Part shown: positions 36,417-46,249 of the stretch, piece by piece
Layout of the letters: each line of letters starts with the position of its first letter
Position numbering within the stretch: position 1 is the stretch's first letter
Program-made: the position numbers and the translations under genes
The notes under the pieces: model-generated
What the model was told of the DNA's origin: nothing
Seen by the model: the letters and a program-made list of their open reading frames with translations, nothing else
Databases searched by the model: none
DNA from: Lysobacter terrestris
GTDB taxonomy: Bacteria > Pseudomonadota > Gammaproteobacteria > Xanthomonadales > Xanthomonadaceae
Reading direction: 5' to 3'
DNA: 64,000 nt
Assembly: GCF_014489475.1 (NCBI RefSeq)
Contig: NZ_CP060820.1
Location: 1,628,001-1,692,000, forward strand

Positions 36417-37688
36417 CTAGCGCGCGATCACCGCACCCTGCAGTTGCGGACGACCGTCGACCACGTCGGTCCACACCAGATGGGCGACGCCGTCGTGCAA
36501 CGCCAGCTGCGGGAAGCCGGTGCCGCGGCCGCGGCCCTGCAGCTTCGCGACTTCGATGCGCTGCAGTTCGCGCGAGAGGTCGGCGCTGTAGCGCACGAGC
36601 TGCAGCGACTGGCCGCTGCGGTCTTCGCGCAGCCACGCGGCCCAGGCGGTGTCGCCATCGAAGGCGACGTCGATGCGGCCCTGCACGGCTTCGCCGCGGT
36701 CGAGCACGACCGGTGCGCCGAAGCGGTCGCCGGCATCGCGCGAACGGGCGAGCTTCAGGGTCGGCAGGTTGTTCGCCGCGGTGTACCAGCCGACCAGCAC
36801 GTCGTCGCCGCGCGCGGCGACGGCCGGGCCGTTCACCGGGCACGCGGGCATCTGCCACTGGTCCGCATGCACCGCCTGCGGCGTGCGCCACGCACCGCCT
36901 TGCAGGCGCGTGGCGTAAATGTCGCGGATCTCCGCGTCGGTGCGGTCGCGGAACACCAGCAGCGGCCCGCGCGCCGTCATCGCGACGTCGGTCTGGCAGC
37001 AGTCGCAGGTCATCGCATCGACGCGGGTGTCGTCGAAGCGCTGCAGCTTCGCGTCGAACGCGGCGGCACGCAGGGTCATCGCGCCGCCGCCACCATCGTG
37101 CCCGTCGTGGCCTTCGCTTTCGCCGCCGGCTTCGCGGCCATCGAGCCAGGCGACGCCGAGGCGATCGTCGGCTGCCGGCCACAACGAGACGAAGCCGTGT
37201 TCGGCCGGCTTGCCGTCGTCGTTGACGCGCAGCGGCGGCGACCAGGTGCGGCCGCCATCGGCGGAGCGCGACAGCACCACGTCGTAGGCGTAACTCGCGT
37301 TCGCCGACTTCTGCAGCCAGTGCGCCCACAGCGCGCCGTCGCGGGTGACGGCGACGTGCGGCGTGTCGGCCCAGTTGACGAACCAGTCCTCGCCGCGCGC
37401 GATCTCCTGCGCCGCGCTCCAGGCGCCGTTGGCGTAGTACGCGAACTTCAGCGCGTGGCCGTGCGCCTGCGGCTCGACCCACGACAGCAGCAGGCGGCCG
37501 TCGGGCGTGGCCACCAGGTCGGGCTGTGCGGCGGTGGCCGAAACGGGCAGCGCCCATGGCTTGGGTGCGAACGCCGTGGCGGCGCTGTCTTGCGCATTGG
37601 CGGTATCCGCCGACGCGGTCGGTGGGGCCTGGTGATTGCAGGCGGCCAGCAGGGTGGCGAGCAGCAGGGCGGCGGGGCGCGTTTTCAT
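36417..37688 (-). CDS. Sialidase-like beta-propeller lipoprotein with a CDCC motif
   Basis: The 423-residue protein begins MKTRPAALLLATLLAAC, a lipoprotein signal (lipobox LAAC). The mature part looks like a BNR/sialidase propeller: an Asp-box type SRSADGGRTWSPP near 137-149, repeated WxxW-type blades, and LARSRDAGDRFGAP near 300. A distinctive MTCDCCQTDV lies near 227-236, and a His/Asp/Gly cluster (GHDGHDGGGG) near 195-204. The catalytic residues of true sialidases cannot be confirmed, so enzyme activity is doubtful. The Cys and His clusters suggest metal or redox binding. It converges with tamB and lies downstream of mnmG on the same strand. Confidence 0.7.
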   Translation of the reverse strand: MKTRPAALLLATLLAACNHQAPPTASADTANAQDSAATAFAPKPWALPVSATAAQPDLVATPDGRLLLSWVEPQAHGHALKFAYYANGAWSAAQEIARGEDWFVNWADTPHVAVTRDGALWAHWLQKSANASYAYDVVLSRSADGGRTWSPPLRVNDDGKPAEHGFVSLWPAADDRLGVAWLDGREAGGESEGHDGHDGGGGAMTLRAAAFDAKLQRFDDTRVDAMTCDCCQTDVAMTARGPLLVFRDRTDAEIRDIYATRLQGGAWRTPQAVHADQWQMPACPVNGPAVAARGDDVLVGWYTAANNLPTLKLARSRDAGDRFGAPVVLDRGEAVQGRIDVAFDGDTAWAAWLREDRSGQSLQLVRYSADLSRELQRIEVAKLQGRGRGTGFPQLALHDGVAHLVWTDVVDGRPQLQGAVIAR

Positions 37689-37784
37689 GCCCCTAGCGTA
37701 ACGGCTGCGGGGAGGTCGTTGCGTGGCGCGCCGCGATTAACTTGGGCAACGACGATGCCAGAACGCGCCGCAGCGCGCGTTGAT

Positions 37785-39674
<1,890 letters not shown>

Positions 39675-39775
39675 GCTGTGGGTCACGCTGGGATATCGCC
39701 GGAGGGAACGCGATTTTACTTGAGCAATCAGGTGCTTGCCGGCCGGCGGGGCGCCGCCGGCGGCGCGTCCGGGAA

Positions 39776-39797
39776 AAGTTGGCACGCATCCTGCGAT
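39776..39797 (+). promoter_or_regulatory. Sigma54-type (-24/-12) promoter
   Basis: The sequence AAAGTTGGCACG then CATC then CTGC fits the sigma54 consensus. The -24 element TTGGCACG (39779-39786) and its A/G-rich flank match fully. The invariant GG (39781-39782) and GC (39793-39794) are separated by exactly 10 bp. The -12 element is CTGCG instead of TTGCA. The expected start is about 39806. No coding gene follows within 400 bp in this direction except dubious short frames. Confidence 0.7.
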
Positions 39798-39805
39798 ACC
39801 TGTCC

Positions 39806-39917
39806 TGCACCCAGCGGGGCAGGCGCTAAGCGCCGGTCGGAATTGGAACAGGGGCTGGCCAAGCGCTCGCGGGGAAGCACAGGGGTCGAATGTCGGGGGA
39901 CGTTCGACCCCTTTTTT
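39806..39917 (+). ncRNA. Candidate sigma54-dependent small RNA, about 112 nt
   Basis: A transcript from the sigma54-type promoter to the terminator would have about 112 nt and no coding frame that I recognise. The terminator cannot serve an upstream gene: the nearest plus-strand gene, tamB, ends at 36248. Predicted folds include GGCGC-TAA-GCGCC (39822-39834) and the terminator stem. Four GGA trinucleotides occur (39839, 39845, 39873, 39898), the last in the terminator loop; GGA is the core of CsrA/RsmA binding sites. I infer an independent regulatory RNA. Its family and targets are unknown, and nothing in it matches a named RNA I know. Confidence 0.6.
39881..39917 (+). terminator. Strong intrinsic terminator in the mnmG upstream gap
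   Basis: AGGGGTCGAA (39881-39890) pairs perfectly with TTCGACCCCT (39903-39912) across a 12-nt loop, and six T residues follow (39912-39917). The opposite strand has no T-run, so it works in the plus direction only. Confidence 0.85.
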
Positions 39918-40241
39918 ATGCGCGCGATCCGGAACTGTGACGGAGTTGGCACCGGGCAGGCCCCAAGGAGCGCCGGTTGGCCTGTTCAGCGGAGTGAGGG
40001 GCGGGGCCCGTTGCGCGCCGGCGCGGAGGGGAGCCGGCGTCCAACGAAGGCGGAACAGGGGGGATCCGTGATTCTTCGTCGGACGCCGACATCGGCGCTT
40101 GCCACCATCGACTGGGCCCGCAACGTCTAAATGCGACGCAACCGGTCAGTGCCTGCAGCTTGCCGTCACTCCCGGGGCAACGCAAGCGTCGGGCCCGGCC
40201 GGTTGTGTGACCGGCTGCCGCTTACGGAATTGCCGCCGGAA
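39918..40241 (+). other. Gene-free stretch with GGA-rich stem-loop and a weak sigma54-like site
   Basis: I see no convincing gene here. A second GG-N10-GC arrangement, TTGGCACC with AGGC (39947-39961), resembles a sigma54 site with a poor -12 half. Seven GGA trinucleotides follow within about 130 bp. A long stem lies at 40036-40087: GGCGTCC pairs with GGACGCC, then, across one mismatch, ACGAA with TTCGT, enclosing a GGA-rich loop. No T-run terminator follows. GCTTGC/GCAAGC and GCCGGT/ACCGGC stems lie further right, before the convergent lipoprotein gene. Confidence 0.4.
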
Positions 40242-40781
40242 TCACCGCTCCTCGCTATCGACCGTGCGCCGCCGGCCGTCCTGCGAACGCTGCTGGGCCG
40301 GTTGCCGGCGCGGTCCGTCGTTGCGGCTTTCCCGGCGCGGCTCGTCACGGCGCGTGGCTGAAGGCGGTCGATTGCCTTCCGCGCGCTGCAGCGGTTGTGG
40401 CCCTTCGTTGCCGCGCCGGTCGCCGGTGCGGTCGCCGCGGCGCTCCGGGTCGCGCCAGATCGGCAGGCGGCTGCCGCCGTCGTGGTCGCCATCGTGGTCG
40501 CCGTCGCCGTCGTGGCCGCCGCCGGGATGCGGCTTCGGGCGCGGGTAGTAGTAGGGGTTGTTGTAGTAGTAGTACGGACGGCGCTGGTAGTAGGGATAGC
40601 CGTAGTACGGATAGCGGGCGTACGGGTAGTAGCCGGGGTAGTAGGGGTAGCCGTAGTAGTCGTCGTGGTAGCGGTACTCGACGTTGGGCTGGCCGTAGTA
40701 GTAGCCGTCGCGGTAGCCGTAGCTGGCGCAGCCGCCCAGCAGCCCCACGAGCACGGCGGGAAGCAGAAGTTTGCGGATCAT
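40242..40781 (-). CDS. Tyrosine-rich lipoprotein of unknown function
   Basis: The 179-residue product begins MIRKLLLPAVLVGLLGGC, a lipoprotein signal with lipobox LGGC at 15-18, so it is probably anchored in the outer membrane. Residues 20-82 are extremely rich in tyrosine with Pro, Gly and Arg (YYGYPYYPGYYPYARYPYYG-like runs). A His/Asp/Gly run follows (GGGHDGDGDHDGDHDGG, 87-103). The tail is Arg/Gln/Pro-rich and strongly basic. No enzymatic domain is visible and it is likely disordered. The composition suggests self-association, metal binding or cell-surface interaction. Its start is 121 bp from the divergent dehydratase gene. Confidence 0.72.
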   Translation of the reverse strand: MIRKLLLPAVLVGLLGGCASYGYRDGYYYGQPNVEYRYHDDYYGYPYYPGYYPYARYPYYGYPYYQRRPYYYYNNPYYYPRPKPHPGGGHDGDGDHDGDHDGGSRLPIWRDPERRGDRTGDRRGNEGPQPLQRAEGNRPPSATRRDEPRRESRNDGPRRQPAQQRSQDGRRRTVDSEER

Positions 40782-40902
40782 GTCGGATACCCCCCAGGGT
40801 GTGTGCGCCAGCTTCCGGCCCGCGCTTTGAACTCGGGCTTAATTTTCCGGCCCGGTCGCGGTGCGGGTGAAGGCGTCATCCGCGGGCGGTAGCATCTGCG
40901 CG

Positions 40903-41916
40903 ATGAATACCGTTCCCGACCTCACCGCCGCCCCGCCGCTGCGCGAGCCTGCGCCGGTTCCGCTGCCGGGCTTCGACGATGTCCTCGCCGCCGCGGCGCG
41001 CATCGCCCCGCATGCGCACCACACGCCGGTGCTGCGCTCGCGTTCGCTGGATGCGCTGGCCGGCTGCGAACTGCACTTCAAGGCCGAACACCTGCAGCGC
41101 GCCGGTGCCTTCAAGTTCCGCGGCGCGTGCAATGCGGTGTGGTCGCTGCCCGCGGCGACCGCGGGACGCGGCGTGGTCACGCATTCCTCCGGCAACCACG
41201 GCGCGGCGCTGGCGCTGGCCGCGCGCTCGCGCGGGATCCCCTGCCACGTGGTGGTGCCGCACAACGCGGTGGCGACGAAGATGGCGGCGATCCGCGCGTA
41301 CGGAGCGACCCTGCACCCGTGCGAGCCGACCCTCGCCGCGCGCGAGGCGATGTGCGCGCAGGTGCAGGCCGCCACCGGTGCCGAACTGGTGCATCCCTAC
41401 ACCGACCCGCGCGTGATCGCCGGCCAGGGCACCGCCGCGCTGGAACTGCTCGGCCACGACGGCGGCTTCGATGCGCTGGTCACCCCGCTCGGTGGCGGCG
41501 GCCTGCTCGGCGGCACCGCGATCACCGCCGCCGCCGTCGCCCCGGCGACCCGCGTGTACGGGGCGGAGCCCACGGGCGCGGCCGACGGCCACGCCTCCCT
41601 GCAACGCAACGCGCGCGTCACCGAGCTGGTGCCCGACACGATCTGCGACGGCCTGCGCGGGCTGCTCGGCGCGCCGAACTTCACGCTGCTGCGCCAGCAC
41701 GGCGTGGACGTGCTGCTCGCCGACGACGCGGCCACGGTGCGCGCGCTGCAGCTGTTCTGGCAGCGGACCAAGCAGTTGATCGAACCCTCGTCGGCGATCG
41801 CGCTGGCCGTCGTGCTCGCGCAGCGCGAACGCTTCGCCGGCCAGCGCGTGGGCATCGTCCTGTCCGGTGGCAACGTCGACCTGGAGGCGCTGGCGGGCCT
41901 GTTCGCCCACGCCTGA
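40903..41916 (+). CDS. PLP-dependent threonine/serine dehydratase (serine racemase-like)
   Basis: The 337-residue fold-type II enzyme has the PLP lysine in RAGAFKFRGACNAV (near 65-78) and the phosphate-contact loop SSGNHGAALALAA. The glycine loop GGGGLLGG near 198-205 and the terminal LSGGNVDL (with the S/G-GN motif) complete the set. It likely deaminates threonine or serine to 2-oxo acids, or racemises serine. It is shorter than biosynthetic IlvA and lacks the ACT-like regulatory domain, so it is probably of the catabolic type. The ATG at 40903 lies 14 codons inside a GTG-opened frame. The glycosyltransferase gene starts 56 bp downstream. Confidence 0.87.
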   Translation: MNTVPDLTAAPPLREPAPVPLPGFDDVLAAAARIAPHAHHTPVLRSRSLDALAGCELHFKAEHLQRAGAFKFRGACNAVWSLPAATAGRGVVTHSSGNHGAALALAARSRGIPCHVVVPHNAVATKMAAIRAYGATLHPCEPTLAAREAMCAQVQAATGAELVHPYTDPRVIAGQGTAALELLGHDGGFDALVTPLGGGGLLGGTAITAAAVAPATRVYGAEPTGAADGHASLQRNARVTELVPDTICDGLRGLLGAPNFTLLRQHGVDVLLADDAATVRALQLFWQRTKQLIEPSSAIALAVVLAQRERFAGQRVGIVLSGGNVDLEALAGLFAHA

Positions 41917-41971
41917 TCGCCCGCGCCACGACGCGCGGGCTTCCCTCCACCCTGCTTCGTGCCGAGGCCGT

Positions 41972-43462
41972 ATGCCGCGAGCCTTCTTCGATGTCCGCCG
42001 CACGTCGTTCTGGCTCGCCGTGGTCGCGCTCGTACTCGCGCTGGGCTTCCTCGGCACGCGCGGCATCTGGGATCCGGACGAAGGCCGCTACACCAACGTC
42101 GCGTTGAACATGCTCGACAGCGGCGACTGGTTGAACCCGCGCCGCAGCGATGAAGTCGGCCATTGGACCAAGCCGCCGCTGACGTACTGGGCGATCGCCA
42201 CAAGCGTCGCCAGCTTCGGCCAGAACGCCTTCGCCGCGCGCCTGCCCTCGGCGCTCGCCTACCTGCTGTGCGTGTGGCTCGCCTGGCGCACCGCGCGGCG
42301 GCTGGCGTCCGGCAGCGAAGCGGTGGCGGCGGCCGCCTACGCGACGATGCCGCTCGCCGTGGGCGCCGCGCAGATGATCACCACCGACTACGTGCTCTCC
42401 GCGTGCACGGGCGCGGCGATGTGGGCCTTCGTCGAGGCGCGCTTTGGCGATGCGCGGTATGCGAAGCGCTGGACCGCGCTGATGTGGGTGGCGTTCGCGC
42501 TCGCCTTCCTCGCCAAGGGGCCGCCGGCGCTGGTGCACCTGCTGGCCGCGCTGGCGTTCGACCAGCTGATGCCGGCGCGCCGGCGCAGCCGCGTGTTCCA
42601 GTGGTCGGGGCTGCTGCTGTTCGGGGTGCTGGCGCTGCCGTGGTACGTCGCGGTGGTCGCGAACCATCCGGGCCTGCTGCGCTATTTCATCGGCAGCGAA
42701 GTGGTGAACCGCGTCGCCAGCGACAGCTTCGGCCGCCACGGCGAGTGGTACGGCTGGCTGCTGGTGTACGCACCGACGTTGCTGCTGGGCAGCCTGCCGT
42801 GGACGCCGGCGTGGCTGCGCTGGCTGCGCGCGCTGCCGGCGCGCATCGGTCGCTGGCGCGACCCGCTGCTGCGCGAACGCGATGCGCCGGCGTTGCTGCT
42901 CGCGTTGTGGCTGCTGCTGCCGTTGCTGGTGTTCTGCATCGCGCGTTCGCGGATGCCGTTGTACATCCTGCCGCTGTTCCTGCCGCTGGCGGTGATCGTC
43001 GCGGCGCAATGGCAGGGCGAAGGCCAGGCGCTGCGCTGGCGCCCGTGGCTCGCGTGGGCGGGCGTGCTGCTCGCGCTCAAGCTCGGTGGCGCGTTGTGGC
43101 CCACGCACAAGGATGCGTCGAAGTGGGCGCAGGCGATCCACGCACGCGCGGGTGCGCCGGTGCACGAAGTGCTCTTCGTCGAGGACATGGCGCGCTACGG
43201 CCTGCACCTGCACCTCGACGCGGAGGTCGAGAAACTGTCGCTGGAGCCGCTCGCGCAGCCGGCGTTCAACCCGATCTACGACGAATCGCTCGCGCAGGAA
43301 CTGGGGGCGCACGAGCCCGACGCGGTCTGGGTGTGCAAGCAGGCGTTGTGGCCGGCGCTGCAGGCGCGCTTCGCCGCGCTCGGTTACCGTGCGCGCGCGC
43401 TGGGCACGCCGTACGAAGGGCGGATCATCTTCCGCGTCGAAGCGGGCGCCCCGGCGCGCTGA
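41972..43462 (+). CDS. ArnT-like glycosyltransferase (GT83/PMT superfamily)
   Basis: The 496-residue inner-membrane protein has 10-12 hydrophobic segments. The catalytic first periplasmic loop reads GIWDPDEGRYTNVALNML (near 31-48), with the acidic pair of the family, followed by HWTKPPLTYW. Further segments are AQMITTDYVLSACT and FLAKGPPALVHL. Such enzymes move a sugar from a polyprenyl phosphate donor to lipid A or another periplasmic acceptor. The C-terminal 120 residues form a soluble domain. It lacks the neighbouring aminoarabinose genes, so the sugar is unknown. It ends 6 bp before the convergent transporter gene. Confidence 0.82.
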   Translation: MPRAFFDVRRTSFWLAVVALVLALGFLGTRGIWDPDEGRYTNVALNMLDSGDWLNPRRSDEVGHWTKPPLTYWAIATSVASFGQNAFAARLPSALAYLLCVWLAWRTARRLASGSEAVAAAAYATMPLAVGAAQMITTDYVLSACTGAAMWAFVEARFGDARYAKRWTALMWVAFALAFLAKGPPALVHLLAALAFDQLMPARRRSRVFQWSGLLLFGVLALPWYVAVVANHPGLLRYFIGSEVVNRVASDSFGRHGEWYGWLLVYAPTLLLGSLPWTPAWLRWLRALPARIGRWRDPLLRERDAPALLLALWLLLPLLVFCIARSRMPLYILPLFLPLAVIVAAQWQGEGQALRWRPWLAWAGVLLALKLGGALWPTHKDASKWAQAIHARAGAPVHEVLFVEDMARYGLHLHLDAEVEKLSLEPLAQPAFNPIYDESLAQELGAHEPDAVWVCKQALWPALQARFAALGYRARALGTPYEGRIIFRVEAGAPAR

Positions 43463-43468
43463 AATCTC

Positions 43469-44467
43469 TTACGCGCCGCGATCGCTGCGCAGTTCCTGGG
43501 TGGCGTGGCGGTCGCCCGCGGCGGCGCGCGCGGCGACGATGCTGAAGGCGACGATGCCGGTGATCACCAGCGCCGCGCCCCACAGCGCGCGGCCGTGCGG
43601 CCACGCTTCGCCCAGCCACAGCGCGCCGATCAGCGTGGCGAACAGGATCTCCGCCGCCTGCATCGCCTCGGCCGCGGCCAGCGCGGTGGGGTCGTTGCGG
43701 ACCATGCCGGTGGCCTGGAAGAACAGCACCGTGGCGATCACGCCCGCGCCGAGCGCGACGCCCGCGGCGAGCCACACCTGCCCCGCCGGTGGCGCGCCGG
43801 TCGTCGACCACGCGGATAGCGCGATCGCCCACCACAACGGCTGGCTCGCGAGCGTCATGCCGAACACGCGCTGGGTCGCGTTGAGTTCGATGCCGGCGCG
43901 TTCCAGGTGCAGCAGCAGGCCGCGGTTGCCGAGCGGATAGGCGATCGCGCTGATCGCCACCGCGACCAGGGCGATCCACGCCGCGCGATCGAGGCGGCCG
44001 CCGCTGTGCCCGACCTGCATCAGCAGCACGCCGGCGACCACCACCACGCCGGCCGCCAGCGCGGGCAGCGGAATGCGTGCGCGCGCATCGCTGTAGAGGA
44101 ACGGCGCGCACAACATGCCGGCGATGACGGTGAGCTGGAACGTGCCGGCGATCAGCCACGACGGCCCGCTCGCGGCGGCGTAGCTGAGCAGCACGTAGAA
44201 CAGCACGAAGCCGACGCCGCTCCACAGCAGCCACGGCCCCGGATGCGCGCGGATCGCGCGCCACACCGGCTTCATCCCGCCCTGCCACGGCATCACCGCG
44301 AGCATGATCGGTAGGGTGATCAGGTAACGCAGCGCCGCCGTCCACGCCCAGTGGCCGCCGGCGTTGGCGGCGGCGCGGTTGAGCACGTAGGTGCAGGTGA
44401 AGAACAACGCCGACAGCAGCGCGATGGCCACGGCCGCAAGCGCCACGCTGCGCGCCGGACGCGTCAT
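43469..44467 (-). CDS. DMT-superfamily (EmrE-type multidrug efflux family) transporter
   Basis: The 332-residue inner-membrane protein has about ten transmembrane helices in two halves, a drug/metabolite transporter layout. The start LLSALFFTCTYVLNRAAANAGGHW and the segment NDPTALAAAEAMQAAEILFATLIGALWLGE (near 262-291) fit the putative multidrug resistance efflux family; the latter is the conserved second-half motif. The substrate is unknown; biotin, or a precursor, is a tempting guess from context only. Its ATG overlaps the bioC stop in ATGA, so it is probably translated from the biotin operon mRNA. Confidence 0.82.
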   Translation of the reverse strand: MTRPARSVALAAVAIALLSALFFTCTYVLNRAAANAGGHWAWTAALRYLITLPIMLAVMPWQGGMKPVWRAIRAHPGPWLLWSGVGFVLFYVLLSYAAASGPSWLIAGTFQLTVIAGMLCAPFLYSDARARIPLPALAAGVVVVAGVLLMQVGHSGGRLDRAAWIALVAVAISAIAYPLGNRGLLLHLERAGIELNATQRVFGMTLASQPLWWAIALSAWSTTGAPPAGQVWLAAGVALGAGVIATVLFFQATGMVRNDPTALAAAEAMQAAEILFATLIGALWLGEAWPHGRALWGAALVITGIVAFSIVAARAAAGDRHATQELRSDRGA

Positions 44468-45387
44468 CCGCGCCTCCGGATCGGAATCCGCGCCACCGGC
44501 ACCGCCACTTCGTCGACGCCGCCGACGCGGATCGGCGTGCCCGGCTGCGGGCCCCACGCGTGCGCGCTGATCACTTCCCACGTCGCCGGCAGCTTGCCGT
44601 CGCGGCGCAGCGCTTCGTAGCCCTCGGCGGCGCGCCTGAAGCGCTCTCGTCCGGTCAGGCTGCGCCGGCGCGTGCTCAGTGCATTGGTGGCGCCGAGCGT
44701 GCGCAGTTCGCGCATCAGTCCGGCCAGCGAATCGTGCTGCAGGCGGAACGTGTCGCGATCCAGCACCGGATCCTTGAAGCCGGCGGCGATCAGCGCGTCG
44801 CCGAACTGCGCGATCGAAGCGAACGGGCTCACGTGCGGCGCACTGTCGGCGTGCGCGAACGCATCGTGCAGTTCCCACAGCGTGTCCGGCCCGAACGTCG
44901 ACAGCACCATCAGCCCGTCGGGTTTCAGCACGCGGCGGAAGCCGGCGAATACCGCGGGCAGGTCCTCGACCCATTGCAGGCACAGGTTGGAGAACAGCAC
45001 GTCGACGCTGCCGTCGGCGAGCGGCAGGGCGCGCGCGTCGGCGCACAGCGCCTGCGGCCGCTGCTTGAACGGGCGCCAGCCGCCGGCGTTGCGTTTGCTT
45101 TCCTGCAGCATCGGCAGGGCGAGGTCGAGCGCGAGCACCTGCGCCTTCGGCCAGCGCTGCTGCATCGCCGCGGTGGCGTGGCCGGGGCCGCAGCCGACGT
45201 CGAGCACCACCTGCGGCGTGCGCGGCTTGCCGCCCTGTGCTTCGCGTTGCGCGCGCTCGTCGTAGTAGTCGAGCGATTCGAGCAGGCGCGCGCCGACTTC
45301 GCGCTGCAGTGCCGCGGCGTCGTCATAGTGGTGTGCGGCGCGCGAGAACGCGCGGCGGACCTGGCGGTGGTCGAACAGTTCGCTCAT
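44464..45387 (-). CDS. bioC: Malonyl-ACP O-methyltransferase BioC
   Basis: The 307-residue SAM-dependent enzyme methylates malonyl-ACP, which lets the fatty-acid machinery build the pimeloyl chain of biotin. It begins FDHRQVRRAFSRAAHHYDDAAALQREV, the BioC start. The SAM motif I is VVLDVGCGPGHATAAM near 60-75, FSNLCLQWVEDLPAVF follows, and RVLKPDGLMVLSTFGPDTL is the post-motif region. It lies just after bioH in transcription order and overlaps the next gene by 4 bp. Together with the BioH partner that later removes the methyl ester, it completes the front end of the pathway. Confidence 0.93.
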   Translation of the reverse strand: MSELFDHRQVRRAFSRAAHHYDDAAALQREVGARLLESLDYYDERAQREAQGGKPRTPQVVLDVGCGPGHATAAMQQRWPKAQVLALDLALPMLQESKRNAGGWRPFKQRPQALCADARALPLADGSVDVLFSNLCLQWVEDLPAVFAGFRRVLKPDGLMVLSTFGPDTLWELHDAFAHADSAPHVSPFASIAQFGDALIAAGFKDPVLDRDTFRLQHDSLAGLMRELRTLGATNALSTRRRSLTGRERFRRAAEGYEALRRDGKLPATWEVISAHAWGPQPGTPIRVGGVDEVAVPVARIPIRRRG

Positions 45388-45442
45388 GCGGTGTGGCTAT
45401 TGTGGTTCGCGTCGGGGGAGGGGACTTTGCCGGTCGCGCCGG

Positions 45443-46207
45443 CTAGGCCAGCTGCTGCAGGAACGTGTCGATCTCGTGCGCCACCGCATCGGCCGCGCCG
45501 AGGAACGGTGCATGCCCGGCATGCGGAATCACCACGCTGCGCGCGTTGCGCGCCAGCGCCGCCGCGGCCGGCATCGCGCCGGCGGGTACCAGGCGGTCGC
45601 GGCGGCCCGACAGCCACAGGCTGGGCACGCACAGCATCGGTAGTTCGCTGCGCAGGTCGAGGCTGTCGAGCAGGTGCAGGCCTTCCAGCAGCGTGCGCGC
45701 GGCCGGCTCGCCGCGTTCGAACGCCTGCGCGCGCAGGCTGCGCAATTCGTCCTGCGCATGCGCCGAGCCCAGCGCTTCCAGGGCGAGGAAGCCTTCCAGC
45801 GTGCCGCGGAAATCCTTCGCCAATGCATCGCCGAAATCGCGGAACAGCTGCGCGCCGACGCCGTGGCTCCAGTCCTCGCCGACGACGAAGCGCGGCGAGG
45901 ACGCGACCATGACCAGGCCGCGCACCGCGTGCGGATGGTCGAGTGCGGCGCGCAGTGCGAACTGGCCGCCCAGCGACCAGCCCAGCCAAGCGGCGTCGGG
46001 GATGCGCGCGACCAGTTCGGCGGCGAGCGTTTCCGGCACCAGCGCGGTGTCGTCGTCGCGCGCGTAGCCGTGGCCGGGCAGGTCGACCAGGTGCAGGGTG
46101 TAGCGGTCCTGCAGGCGTTCGACCAGCGGTGCGAACAGGCCGCCGTGCATGGCCCAGCCGTGGATGAGGGCGAGCGCGGGACCCTGCCCGCGCGTTTCGA
46201 CGTACAT
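45443..46207 (-). CDS. bioH: Pimeloyl-ACP methyl ester carboxylesterase BioH
   Basis: The 254-residue alpha/beta hydrolase cleaves the methyl ester of pimeloyl-ACP. It starts MYVETRGQGPALALIHGWAM, with the oxyanion HGWAMH. The nucleophile is in GWSLGGQFALRAA (near 76-80, the same GWSLGG as E. coli BioH). The acid is in SGRRDRLVP, and the catalytic histidine is in IPHAGHAPFLG. The ATG at 46207 fits the family start. The gene lies between bioF (128-bp gap with a repeat) and bioC (55 bp). All four biotin genes face the same way. Confidence 0.93.
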   Translation of the reverse strand: MYVETRGQGPALALIHGWAMHGGLFAPLVERLQDRYTLHLVDLPGHGYARDDDTALVPETLAAELVARIPDAAWLGWSLGGQFALRAALDHPHAVRGLVMVASSPRFVVGEDWSHGVGAQLFRDFGDALAKDFRGTLEGFLALEALGSAHAQDELRSLRAQAFERGEPAARTLLEGLHLLDSLDLRSELPMLCVPSLWLSGRRDRLVPAGAMPAAAALARNARSVVIPHAGHAPFLGAADAVAHEIDTFLQQLA

Positions 46208-46249
46208 CGTGTTGTCTGCTTGGGTAAGAGAGCGGGTGGGCGGAAAACC

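Noticed and set aside
40036-40087. Intrinsic terminator at the long stem
   Set aside because: No T-run follows either arm; the next bases are GACATCGGCG.
39736-40185. Short open frames in the 567-bp gap upstream of mnmG (for example 39736-40071 and 39916-40185)
   Set aside because: They run through a strong terminator or stem-loops, have no ribosome site and match no family. The noncoding explanation is better.
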